A DNA stretch of 64,000 nucleotides from JAJDFU01 sp964641965 (lineage in GTDB: Bacteria > Bacteroidota > Bacteroidia > Chitinophagales > Saprospiraceae): positions 1-64,000 of the forward strand of contig CAZXLD010000008.1 in the NCBI GenBank assembly GCA_964641965.1, in the 5' to 3' direction. Below are positions 9,123-17,342 of the stretch, piece after piece. The position numbers were made by a program, and so were the translations under genes. Below the pieces are notes generated by a model that did not search any database, was not told the DNA's origin, and saw nothing but the letters and a program-made list of their open reading frames with translations. The first letter of the stretch is position 1. Each line of letters opens with the position of its first letter.

Positions 9123-11825
9123 ATGGATGAGGAGTTTTTGCACCCGGAAGGAAGGGTCTATAAGTACAGGGACCTGAAAGTTTACGCTTCTACCGAATGG
9201 TTGGCCGATAACAAGAAGAAGTATCGTCAAGTGTTCGACCGGTATGAGACTACCTACGTGTACGCGGAGCTTTCATTTTTCAACAAGCTTTTTGACGAAG
9301 AAGAGTGGGAAATTGAGGTTGAGTTGAAGTGTTATTCCCTGAAAAAAGGGCGAAAGGAAATTTGTACCCTGCCTTTGCGAAAGAAGGTGAGTAAATACGA
9401 TCAAATTGTATATATCCGCGAAGGTTGGGGCAACAAGAATGAGGGAGCGTTCTGGAAAAAAGGCACCTATTACTGGGAAGCCTGGATCGAAGGAGAGAAA
9501 GTAGCCACCAAATACTTTTACATCGAGGATGCAGGCCGGGATCGCACCCCTGGCGAAAACCCTTACATAGAAGTGGAGTCCCTCCGCTTGTACGAAGGAC
9601 CATACGATGATGTGGTGGAGGAGGACCGCAAATATTTTCGCCGGTTCAGCGCAGAAGAGACCCGATACATTTATGTAGAAATAACGCTGCGTAATCGCCA
9701 CCTAAGTCGCAATTGGCACTGCGAGCTTTTCACTAAATTCTATAATGATGCCCGGGAATTGAAAGGGCAAGTTGTGCGTCTCCACCATGTGGAAAAAAAG
9801 GACGAATACATCCGCATTACGGCCGGCTGGGGCTCCAATGTGAAAGGGTCTTGGCGGGAAGATCGGTATACGGCCGAAATCATCTTTTTCGACCGTCTTC
9901 TAGCCGTGATCCCTTTTGAGGTCACTGACGAATTTGAGGAGGGAATTGCCGGGGTGCTATTACCCGACCGACACGCTCCGGTACAGCTCACCCCGGATTT
10001 GGATTCCGGACAAACCTTTGAGGAAGTACTGGCACGGCTGGACGCCCTCATTGGATTGGATGCAGTCAAAGCCCAGGTGCGCGATCATGCTCGCTACATT
10101 CAATTCCTTCAACTTCGGGAGGAGAAAGGGTTCGAGGAAAAAGAAAGCATTAATGTCCACTCTGTATTTATAGGAAATCCCGGCACCGGGAAAACAACGG
10201 TGGCCGGCATGATGGGCAGACTTTATCAGAAGATGGGACTCTTGACCAAAGGGCACGTTCATTCCGTTGATCGTGTAGACTTGGTAGGAGAATACATTGG
10301 CCAGACTGCCCCGAAAGTAAAAGAAGCCATTGAGAAAGCACGAGGTGGAGTTTTGTTCATCGATGAGGCTTACGCGCTGGCCCGTTCCCAGGATGATACC
10401 AAGGATTTTGGTAGAGAAGTAATCGAGATTCTCGTCAAAGAGATGTCCAATGGCCCCGGTGACCTCGCAGTCATTGTAGCGGGCTATCCCAAAGAGATGA
10501 AGCACTTCCTGGATTCTAATCCAGGGCTTAAGTCGAGGTTTAAGCTGTATTTCGAGTTTTCGGACTATTTACCGCAGGAGTTATCCCAGATTGCAAGTTA
10601 TGCCTGTGAGCAAAAAGGAGTTGTGCTCTCCGAAGAGTCAAAACTACAGATCGATGAAATAATTGTGGAGGCCTTTCGGACGCGCGACCGGACTTTTGGA
10701 AATGCGCGCTTCGTGTATGATCTGATCGAAAAAGCCAAAGTGAACCTTGGACTTCGGATCATGGATCATTCGGAACCCCGGGAGTTGGAACGGGAACTTT
10801 TATCCCGGGTGGAATCGGAAGATGTCCAGCGGATCGATGTAAAACCGATGCGGGTGCTGCCCAATATTCCGGTTGATGAAGACCTGCTTCGAGCATCTTT
10901 GGAGGAGTTGGGTCGACTGATCGGCATGCAATCCGTAAAGGCCCAGATCAATGAACTGGTTCGATTGGTGCGTTATTATCGGGAGACGGGGAAGGATGTG
11001 CTCAATAGCTTTTACCTGCATACCGTATTTATCGGTAATCCCGGAACCGGAAAAACGACTGTAGCACGTATACTCGCTCAAATCTATAAAGCTCTAGGCG
11101 TTTTAGAACGCGGACATTTGGTAGAGACCGACCGTCAAGGCTTGGTGGCTGGATATGTGGGACAGACAGCGTTAAAAACCTCTGAGAAAGTAGAAGAGGC
11201 CAGTGGAGGGGTACTTTTCATTGACGAGGCTTATGCCCTTACGCAGAAAGCATCGGTTGGGCAAGGGGATTTCGGTGACGAAGCCGTTCAGACGCTGCTG
11301 AAACGCATGGAAGATCACCGTGGAAAATTCTTCGTATTTGCGGCCGGTTATCCGGACAATATGGAATCTTTCCTGAAGGCCAATCCTGGACTGAGCTCCC
11401 GCTTCGATAAAATCCTCAAGTTTGAAGATTATGCCCCGCAAGAGTTGTTCCGTATCGCCTTACTCATGTATGCTGAGAAAGGCATTGTTCCTACTCCGGA
11501 AGCCGAACAGCATTTAAAAGAATACTTGAACTACCAGTACGAATACCGGGATAAGTACTTCGGTAATGCCCGAACTGTCCGCCAAATGGTAGAGGAGAGT
11601 ATTAAAAATCAAAATTTACGCCTCGCCTCACTTGCACCTGAAGAGCGTGAACATACTTCCAACAACATTCTCAATTTGGAGGATGTGGAAATGTTTACGC
11701 CAGACCACGCCAAAGGAGTATTCAATAAGAAAACGATCGGCTTTCATCGGAAAGCAGAGCCACCATCCGCCCGACCGGATGATACCCCGGAAGAGGAAGG
11801 CGAAGCTCGTGGAGGAACTCCTTAA
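9123..11825 (+). CDS. Double CbxX/CfqX-type AAA+ ATPase with duplicated N-terminal beta domains
   Basis: Protein of 900 residues. The first 280 or so residues hold two similar beta-rich domains; both contain a YVY/YIY strand, and then GWGNKNEGAFWKKGTYYWEA in the first and GWGSNVKGSWREDRYTAEI in the second. Two AAA+ modules of the CbxX/SpoVK type follow, with Walker A GNPGTGKTT near residues 350 and 637, and Walker B GGVLFIDEAYAL in both. IGQTAPK and VGQTALK are the matching pore-region motifs. Both ATP sites look intact. The ATG at 9123 is chosen over a TTG five codons earlier. CbbX remodels Rubisco and EccA serves type VII secretion, but neither partner is present, so the substrate is unknown. 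The last codons overlap the end of the convergent methyltransferase gene. Confidence 0.85.
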   Translation: MDEEFLHPEGRVYKYRDLKVYASTEWLADNKKKYRQVFDRYETTYVYAELSFFNKLFDEEEWEIEVELKCYSLKKGRKEICTLPLRKKVSKYDQIVYIREGWGNKNEGAFWKKGTYYWEAWIEGEKVATKYFYIEDAGRDRTPGENPYIEVESLRLYEGPYDDVVEEDRKYFRRFSAEETRYIYVEITLRNRHLSRNWHCELFTKFYNDARELKGQVVRLHHVEKKDEYIRITAGWGSNVKGSWREDRYTAEIIFFDRLLAVIPFEVTDEFEEGIAGVLLPDRHAPVQLTPDLDSGQTFEEVLARLDALIGLDAVKAQVRDHARYIQFLQLREEKGFEEKESINVHSVFIGNPGTGKTTVAGMMGRLYQKMGLLTKGHVHSVDRVDLVGEYIGQTAPKVKEAIEKARGGVLFIDEAYALARSQDDTKDFGREVIEILVKEMSNGPGDLAVIVAGYPKEMKHFLDSNPGLKSRFKLYFEFSDYLPQELSQIASYACEQKGVVLSEESKLQIDEIIVEAFRTRDRTFGNARFVYDLIEKAKVNLGLRIMDHSEPRELERELLSRVESEDVQRIDVKPMRVLPNIPVDEDLLRASLEELGRLIGMQSVKAQINELVRLVRYYRETGKDVLNSFYLHTVFIGNPGTGKTTVARILAQIYKALGVLERGHLVETDRQGLVAGYVGQTALKTSEKVEEASGGVLFIDEAYALTQKASVGQGDFGDEAVQTLLKRMEDHRGKFFVFAAGYPDNMESFLKANPGLSSRFDKILKFEDYAPQELFRIALLMYAEKGIVPTPEAEQHLKEYLNYQYEYRDKYFGNARTVRQMVEESIKNQNLRLASLAPEEREHTSNNILNLEDVEMFTPDHAKGVFNKKTIGFHRKAEPPSARPDDTPEEEGEARGGTP

Positions 11826-12577
11826 TGCTTGGGCAATCGAGGGAAAAAACCAAGTCGCCAGGGTTTGTATTTGTAGCGAACTAAACGGTAGTGCTCCTTT
11901 GTCCTTCCTGGGTATTCGAAGAAAAGCAGACCACACTGCAACAGATCAACGGTCAATTGTAACGCGTTTAATTGTTTCAATGCTTCCCAAACAGCTAATC
12001 GCTGACTTGTTTGATACATATCCGTTGTGACCACAACTGTCCGGTCACAGAAGAAAGGCTTTAGGGCATCCAAATACTGAAGGGTGGGCTCCAGGCCCGA
12101 TTCCCCATGGATATACAATAGCTCTACGGAGCTATCATTCTTTTCCCATTCGGCTTTCCAGTTTGCAAATGAATTGGTTTTGACCGAAACCTCATTCAGG
12201 TTAAGCTTGGAAAGGGTAGCTACCAACCGGGCAGTTAAGTCCGGTTCGGTCATCTGTATATAAGTCCTTGCACTTGGCCGTCCTGCTGCCAAATAGGCCG
12301 TACCGAGCCCTGACCGGCCATCTATTTCTACAATGGTTGTTGGTTTGTGCCAGGCTGCTAACCGGAAGAGCAACGCTCCTGCACGTGTAGAAAGACCTGG
12401 CTCCTGCGACCCTTTTTTCAGTCGCTGATTTAGCCTTTGAACCTCCTTTAAGCGGTAAAATTCCCGTTGGTCTTCCAAAACCTGCTCCACCAATTGGTGG
12501 ATAAAGGGAGATTGAACATCATACCGGGTTTGAGCTCGACTGTAAAATTGGATTTTATGCTTCCAAAGGTTTATCAT
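11822..12577 (-). CDS. Class I SAM-dependent methyltransferase-like protein
   Basis: Protein of about 251 residues. The fold order fits a Rossmann-type methyltransferase: an N-terminal helical stretch (YDVQSPFIHQLVEQVL), the motif I region TIVEIDGRSGLGTAYLA, then an acidic-turn strand TYIQMTEPDL, and a later LLYIHGESGLEPTLQYLDAL resembling the catalytic-acid strand of O-methyltransferases. Motif I is not the canonical ExGxGxG, so activity is uncertain. The ATG at 12577 is preferred over an upstream non-ATG start. The gene converges on the AAA+ gene; the two stop codons share the tetranucleotide ttaa at 11822-11825. Substrate unknown. Confidence 0.65.
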   Translation of the reverse strand: MINLWKHKIQFYSRAQTRYDVQSPFIHQLVEQVLEDQREFYRLKEVQRLNQRLKKGSQEPGLSTRAGALLFRLAAWHKPTTIVEIDGRSGLGTAYLAAGRPSARTYIQMTEPDLTARLVATLSKLNLNEVSVKTNSFANWKAEWEKNDSSVELLYIHGESGLEPTLQYLDALKPFFCDRTVVVTTDMYQTSQRLAVWEALKQLNALQLTVDLLQCGLLFFEYPGRTKEHYRLVRYKYKPWRLGFFPRLPKH

Positions 12578-12652
12578 TCTATTCCTGTTATCCCATCTTA
12601 GGTGGCCGCTAATCCACGCAACCAATAGGAGGAAACCCTGTTTTGGTTTACC

Positions 12653-12660
12653 TACTTTTG
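12653..12660 (+). promoter_or_regulatory. TAnnTTTG-type -7 box upstream of the subtilase gene
   Basis: tacttttg matches the Bacteroidota -7 consensus. It would give a 5' leader of about 175 nt before the chosen ATG at 12842. No good -33 element is evident. Confidence 0.4.
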
Positions 12661-12841
12661 CAGGGTGCGAAATATACTATTCCTGGCCAGGAAAGGGTTC
12701 TATTTGGCGAAAGAGTTGGATATTGTGCTAACTTGGCCATTCTTATCCAAATTTCGTCAAACGAAACCGCACTATACCTTGTATTCACTCGGTGCTTGTA
12801 CTCAAATATGCTGGGAGGGATACAATCGAAAATCTTACCAA

Positions 12842-14506
12842 ATGAAATGTATACATCTCTTTTTAGGGCTTGCCTTTTTGTTGTCTAATAGTAGCCTCTC
12901 CTATGCACAGGCTCCATCCAACTGGTTCAATCTCGATGCTCAGACAGACCAGCTGCTCGGGGTATCTACAGAGAAAACCTACCAAAAGTTGACCCAGGGT
13001 CGCAAGCCTACCCCAATAGTGGTCGCCGTACTCGATAATGGAGTGGATTATGAGCATGAAGACCTTAAAGATAAAATGTGGGTTAACCCTGGAGAGATTC
13101 CTGGAAATGGTATCGATGACGATCAAAACGGTTACATAGATGATGTTCATGGTTGGAATTTTCTAGGCAACCCAAATGGAGAAAACGTCCAATTTGATAA
13201 TTTGGAACTCACCCGTTTGTATGTGGAATACCAATCGGAGTTCGAGGGCAAATCGGAGGCCGATATCCCCAAAAAAGACAAAGAACGCTTTCTCGAATGG
13301 CAGGAATGGGGAAAATTGATCGAGAAAAAAAATGAATCTATTAAAGAGGACTATGCCTTTTATAGTCTATTGAACCAGGCCCTTGTAAGGCTTAAAGAGG
13401 ATCTACCTTCTCCAATTACTAAAGAGTCTCTTAAAACGTACAAGGCTTCTTCAGAAATCATGGATCAGGTGTCCCAATTGTTTCTGGGTATGATGGATCA
13501 ATACAATTGGGAATTCAAAGATCTTGAAAAAGACATTCAAAACGGGTATGATTACTTTCACACCCAGGCCAAGCATTACGATACAGAACTGGATGCAAGA
13601 TCCATCGTAGGTGATAATTACTCCGATTTGGACGAACGCAGCTATGGGAACAATGATGTCCGCGGCCCGGATGCAGAACACGGTACCCATGTGGCCGGCA
13701 TAATAGGTGCCAAACGCAATAATCAGCTAGGGATTGACGGCGTGGCAGCACCCGTACAGATTATGGCTGTTCGGATGTTGGCTGCAGGCGATGAACGGGA
13801 CAAAGACGTGGCCAATGCGATCCGCTACGCAGTGGATAATGGGGCAAGTGTGATCAATATGAGTTTTGGCAAAGGACAATCTCCAAATAAAAAAGTAGTT
13901 GATGAGGCGGTGAAATATGCGATGAAGCACGATGTACTGTTAGTGCATGCGGCTGGAAATGATGGTGCTGAAAATCTTGCCGACAATAATTTTCCGGTTG
14001 ACTACTTTGCTAAGAAAAAATTATTTGCACCTCGATACGCTAATAACTGGATTGAGGTAGGCGCCTCTACGCCGTCGGACAATGAAAATTTGCCGGCTAG
14101 TTTCTCCAACTACAGCAACTTTTTTGTTGACGTATTTGCTCCCGGTGTGGAGATGTATTCCACGGTGCCTTATAATCAATATGAAACTTTTGGAGGTACA
14201 AGCCAGGCAGCGCCCGTTGTCAGCGGAATTGCAGCTATGCTACGGGCCTATTTCCCGGAACTTACTGCCAAACAGGTCAAGCAAATTATTATGGACTCTG
14301 CCGTACGCCAGAAAGCCATGGTCAATATGCCTGGATCACCATCGACTAAAGTTCCTTTTCGTCAATTATCCGTGACCGGTGGGGTAGTGAACTTGTACGG
14401 CGCTTTCCAGTTGGCGAGTCAAACGAAAGGCAAAAAGAAAATTAAAAACGGTGCAGGTGCCCAGAGCGTTAATCAAAAAGGTAAAAAAGAGCAGGCAATT
14501 CCCTGA
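12842..14506 (+). CDS. Secreted subtilisin-like serine protease (S8) with large insertion
   Basis: Peptidase of 555 residues with signal peptide MKCIHLFLGLAFLLSNSS ending near SYAQ. Catalytic residues are Asp65 in VAVLDNGVDY, His280 in HGTHVAGIIGA and Ser454 in GGTSQAAPVVSG; the oxyanion Asn is in HAAGNDG. About 215 residues separate Asp and His, far more than in subtilisin, and the inserted part is charged and helical (for example KKDKERFLEWQEWGKL). The C-terminal tail is lysine-rich with no T9SS sorting domain, so the enzyme is probably periplasmic or exported by another route. The ATG at 12842 is chosen because the longer frame adds 59 residues before the signal peptide. Substrate unknown. 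Confidence 0.9.
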   Translation: MKCIHLFLGLAFLLSNSSLSYAQAPSNWFNLDAQTDQLLGVSTEKTYQKLTQGRKPTPIVVAVLDNGVDYEHEDLKDKMWVNPGEIPGNGIDDDQNGYIDDVHGWNFLGNPNGENVQFDNLELTRLYVEYQSEFEGKSEADIPKKDKERFLEWQEWGKLIEKKNESIKEDYAFYSLLNQALVRLKEDLPSPITKESLKTYKASSEIMDQVSQLFLGMMDQYNWEFKDLEKDIQNGYDYFHTQAKHYDTELDARSIVGDNYSDLDERSYGNNDVRGPDAEHGTHVAGIIGAKRNNQLGIDGVAAPVQIMAVRMLAAGDERDKDVANAIRYAVDNGASVINMSFGKGQSPNKKVVDEAVKYAMKHDVLLVHAAGNDGAENLADNNFPVDYFAKKKLFAPRYANNWIEVGASTPSDNENLPASFSNYSNFFVDVFAPGVEMYSTVPYNQYETFGGTSQAAPVVSGIAAMLRAYFPELTAKQVKQIIMDSAVRQKAMVNMPGSPSTKVPFRQLSVTGGVVNLYGAFQLASQTKGKKKIKNGAGAQSVNQKGKKEQAIP

Positions 14507-14551
14507 GCAATTTTGTTGATTTCAGAAGGTCTTTTGAAGCTAGCCCAACTG

Positions 14552-14839
14552 CTATCGGATCAGGATTTCCCGTACGTAGTCTTCACCAATTGCCTCATTG
14601 ATAAGTTGCAGGATTCGTTCCCGGCTCATGCTGAGTTCCTGGCGAAGCGGTGCGGAGGAAACTTCGACGATTAATTTCCGTCGGTGCAATTGTAAATTAG
14701 TCGTATATCGGTCAATAACCGGGCCCATCAATTCTGCCCAATGCCTTCGGATCTGGGCCTGATGGTATTTGCCCTTAAGGCGATAATGCTTGAGCATTTC
14801 GGCCAGTACTTCCTTGAGTTGTTTCTCCTCTTGCTGCAT
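14552..14839 (-). CDS. DUF721/DciA-like protein
   Basis: Protein of 95 residues with the DUF721 pattern: an N-terminal helix (LKEVLAEMLKHYRL), then RRHWAELMGPVIDRYTTN, LIVEVSSAPLRQELSM and a C-terminal INEAIGEDYVREILIR. DUF721 proteins include DciA, the ancestral loader of the replicative helicase DnaB, usually found where DnaC is absent. The gene starts two bases after the recF stop, so the two are one transcription unit concerned with replication and repair. The role in helicase loading is inferred from the family. Confidence 0.8.
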   Translation of the reverse strand: MQQEEKQLKEVLAEMLKHYRLKGKYHQAQIRRHWAELMGPVIDRYTTNLQLHRRKLIVEVSSAPLRQELSMSRERILQLINEAIGEDYVREILIR

Positions 14840-14841
14840 AA

Positions 14842-15954
14842 TTAAGGTTCGGGTTGGGTAAGGACAGCACCTTCCTGCACAGAAAATTTACGATAATCCA
14901 CGAACTTATTTTGAAGTATGGGTTCGATTCGTTCAGATTGAGTATCGGTAATGAATACCTGACCGAAAGAAGCACCAGCGAGAATAGCCAATAGGGCCTC
15001 TACCCGCTTGGCATCCAGGCGATCAAAAATATCATCGAGTAATAGTAGCGGTTTCTTCCCGGTGGCAGTCCGGATACGCTCAAACTGGGCTAGTTTCAAG
15101 GCAAGGGTCAGTGATTTTGCCTGTCCTTGTGATCCAAATCGTTTTACCGGATGGCCATTTAAGAGAAATGCAAGGTCATCTTTGTGGATGCCGTGGGTCG
15201 TACGTTGCAGGATCCGATCTTTTTCCAATGATGCTTCAAACAATTGATCCAGGCGTTGCTCATCCAGCTGGCTCTTGTAAATTATTTCCACCTGCTCCCC
15301 TTGGCTCGATAATGTATTGACCAAAGCCTCCACATGAGGCGAAATGGAAGCAATATATTGGGTCCGCGCTTCAAAAATGTACTGTGCCGGGACCAACATT
15401 TGGTGAGAATAAATGGCCAATAAACCCGAATTGAAGGTACGATTCTCCGCAAACTGCTTTAGCAATGCATTCCGCTGCTGGAGCAGTTTATTGTAAGTGA
15501 TGAGGTGGTTGAGGTACTGAGGGTCAATTTGGGAAAGGCTGTTGTTCAGAAATCGTCTTCGTATTTCGCTACCCTCTAGGATCAGTTCCAGGTCAATGGG
15601 GGCGGAGAAAACAACTGGAATGAAACCAATATGCTCCGAAAGCAGTGGATATACAACGCCGTTTTTTGAAAACTCCTTGCGCCTGCCCGGTTGTACCTTG
15701 GCCACAACTAGATGCGCTTCTTCCTGATGCACAAAATGTCCTTCCAAGCGAAAAAAGTCAGATCCATGTTTGCTGAGGTGCCTGTCGTTCAGTCCCATTG
15801 GGCTGCGGCACATGCACAGGTAATAGATGGCTTCCAGCAGATTGGTCTTTCCCATCCCGTTCAATCCGGTAAAGGCATTCAGTTGGGGCGCCAGCTGGAG
15901 CTTGGCCTGTTCATAGTTCTTGAATGCAATTAATTTGAGTTGGGAGAGGTGCAA
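14842..15954 (-). CDS. recF: DNA replication/repair protein RecF
   Basis: SMC-like ATPase that, with RecO and RecR, loads RecA at single-strand gaps. Walker A is GLNGMGKTNLLEAIYYL near the N-terminus, the signature region is RFGSQGQAKSLTLALKLA, and Walker B is PLLLLDDIFDRLD. The D-loop and KRVEALLAIL follow. The start is set at a TTG (15954) giving LHLSQLKLIAFKNY, which matches the usual RecF beginning; a second TTG at 16002 would add 16 residues. No ATG is in frame near either. The coupled gene downstream is the DUF721 protein. Confidence 0.93.
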   Translation of the reverse strand: MHLSQLKLIAFKNYEQAKLQLAPQLNAFTGLNGMGKTNLLEAIYYLCMCRSPMGLNDRHLSKHGSDFFRLEGHFVHQEEAHLVVAKVQPGRRKEFSKNGVVYPLLSEHIGFIPVVFSAPIDLELILEGSEIRRRFLNNSLSQIDPQYLNHLITYNKLLQQRNALLKQFAENRTFNSGLLAIYSHQMLVPAQYIFEARTQYIASISPHVEALVNTLSSQGEQVEIIYKSQLDEQRLDQLFEASLEKDRILQRTTHGIHKDDLAFLLNGHPVKRFGSQGQAKSLTLALKLAQFERIRTATGKKPLLLLDDIFDRLDAKRVEALLAILAGASFGQVFITDTQSERIEPILQNKFVDYRKFSVQEGAVLTQPEP

Positions 15955-16018
15955 TATCGGACCATTTATAAGAAAGCAAACTTGAAACGCAGGCTGAGCC
16001 AATGGATCTCAAAGACCT

Positions 16019-16026
16019 CAAAGGTA
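16019..16026 (-). promoter_or_regulatory. TAnnTTTG -7 box for recF
   Basis: Read on the minus strand the sequence is TACCTTTG, an exact match to the Bacteroidota -7 consensus. Transcription would begin near 16012, upstream of both candidate recF start codons. Confidence 0.6.
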
Positions 16027-16178
16027 CCTATTTGGTCATTTAAGAAGGTGGCTTGTCGAACAATAGGAGCAGGCTGCGGCGTTAAACCTATGGGTCTTTA
16101 AAATAGATCTGGAATTGAGGTGGCTTAAGCATTTTTTCCGATTTTTAAACCTCGGTTTTTCTCAGGGGCTAAATGACG

Positions 16179-16186
16179 TATCTTTA
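16179..16186 (+). promoter_or_regulatory. Near-consensus -7 box for pdhA
   Basis: TATCTTTA differs by one base from TAnnTTTG and lies 30 bp before the chosen pdhA ATG. It supports the shorter start at 16217. Confidence 0.45.
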
Positions 16187-16216
16187 GCCCACAAACATTC
16201 AAGTTATTCCACTCAA

Positions 16217-17254
16217 ATGGCATCCACGACAGAGCAAAAGACAGCGAAAAAAGCAGATCAAAAAAATACCAGCTTTTCCAAGGAAACGTACCTGCAATGG
16301 TTTGAGCTGATGTTTCGGATCCGAAAATTTGAAGAACGAGCCCTGATGTTGTACGGTCGTCAGAAAATCCGTGGTTTTCTGCATGTGTACATAGGTCAGG
16401 AAGCCGTGGCAGCCGGAATGGAATCTGCTTTGAAAGAAGGAGATGCCATCGTAACCGCCTACCGCCAACATGGAACAGCCATTGGCAGAGGGGTTACCAC
16501 CAAAGCCTGTATGGCAGAGTTGTTTGGGAAATCTACTGGTATTGTCAAAGGGAAAGGCGGATCCATGCACTTCTTTGACGCTTCTAACCGCTATTTCGGC
16601 GGCAACGGCATTGTTGGGGCTCAAATTCCGATCGGAACAGGTATCGCCTTTGCGGAACAGTATAAAGGAACTGATAATATTTGCGTGACCATGTTTGGAG
16701 ACGGAGCTGCCCGTCAGGGGTCGCTACACGAGTCCTTCACCATGGCCAACAACTGGAAACTCCCCGTGCTGTATATCTGTGAAAATAATGGGTATGCAAT
16801 GGGAACTTCAGTTGAGCGGACCTCTAATGTGGCTGAGATTTATAAACTAGGTGCCGGATATGATATGGTCTCCGAACCTATTGATGGAATGTCTCCGGAA
16901 TCTGTGTACGAAGGAATCTCAAGAGCTGCAGAGCATATTCGCTCCGGAAAGGGCCCTTATTTTCTAGAGATTATGACCTATCGCTACAAAGGCCACTCCG
17001 TTTCGGACCCTGCAAATTACCGGACCAAAGATGAAGTGAAATCCTACCAGGAAAAAGATCCGGTTAAGTCAACAGAAGCTAAGATCCTGGGCGAGAACAT
17101 TGCCAGTGAGGAAGAAATCAAAAAAATTAAAGACGCAATAAAAGCGGAGATTGATGAGGCTGTAAAGTTTGCCGAAGAATCACCGCTTCCAGATCCTTCT
17201 GAACTATATACAGACAACTACTTGCAGCAAGATTATCCATTCATGCGGGATTAA
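16217..17254 (+). CDS. pdhA: Pyruvate dehydrogenase E1 component, alpha subunit
   Basis: Thiamine-diphosphate-dependent alpha subunit of the pyruvate dehydrogenase E1 heterotetramer, which decarboxylates pyruvate and passes the acetyl unit to E2. The 346-residue protein has the E1-alpha start (FELMFRIRKFEERALMLY), YRQHGTAIGRG, the GKGGSMHFFD segment, and the ThDP-binding motif GDGAARQGSLHESF with ENN after it. The YRYKGHSVSDPANYR segment is the phosphorylation-loop region of the family. The ATG at 16217 is preferred over the longer frame. pdhB and E2 are not adjacent, so the complex is encoded at separate loci. The homologous branched-chain E1 alpha is less likely given the motif spacing. Confidence 0.92.
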   Translation: MASTTEQKTAKKADQKNTSFSKETYLQWFELMFRIRKFEERALMLYGRQKIRGFLHVYIGQEAVAAGMESALKEGDAIVTAYRQHGTAIGRGVTTKACMAELFGKSTGIVKGKGGSMHFFDASNRYFGGNGIVGAQIPIGTGIAFAEQYKGTDNICVTMFGDGAARQGSLHESFTMANNWKLPVLYICENNGYAMGTSVERTSNVAEIYKLGAGYDMVSEPIDGMSPESVYEGISRAAEHIRSGKGPYFLEIMTYRYKGHSVSDPANYRTKDEVKSYQEKDPVKSTEAKILGENIASEEEIKKIKDAIKAEIDEAVKFAEESPLPDPSELYTDNYLQQDYPFMRD

Positions 17255-17287
17255 GAGCCGCTTGATTTATTGCTGCTGAATGCACAT

Positions 17288-17326
17288 GGCTCTGGCTTAC
17301 TAATTTTGTAGGCCAGGGTCTTTTTT
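17288..17326 (+). terminator. Rho-independent terminator after pdhA
   Basis: Nine-base stem ggctctggc / gccagggtc (with G-T pairs), 15-nt loop, and six T. It lies between convergent pdhA and the propeller-protein gene. Confidence 0.8.
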
Positions 17327-17342
17327 ATGCATCAAGGTGCAT

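Noticed and set aside
9123..11825. EccA of a type VII (ESX) system
   Set aside because: No other ESX genes, and the two-module layout differs from EccA.
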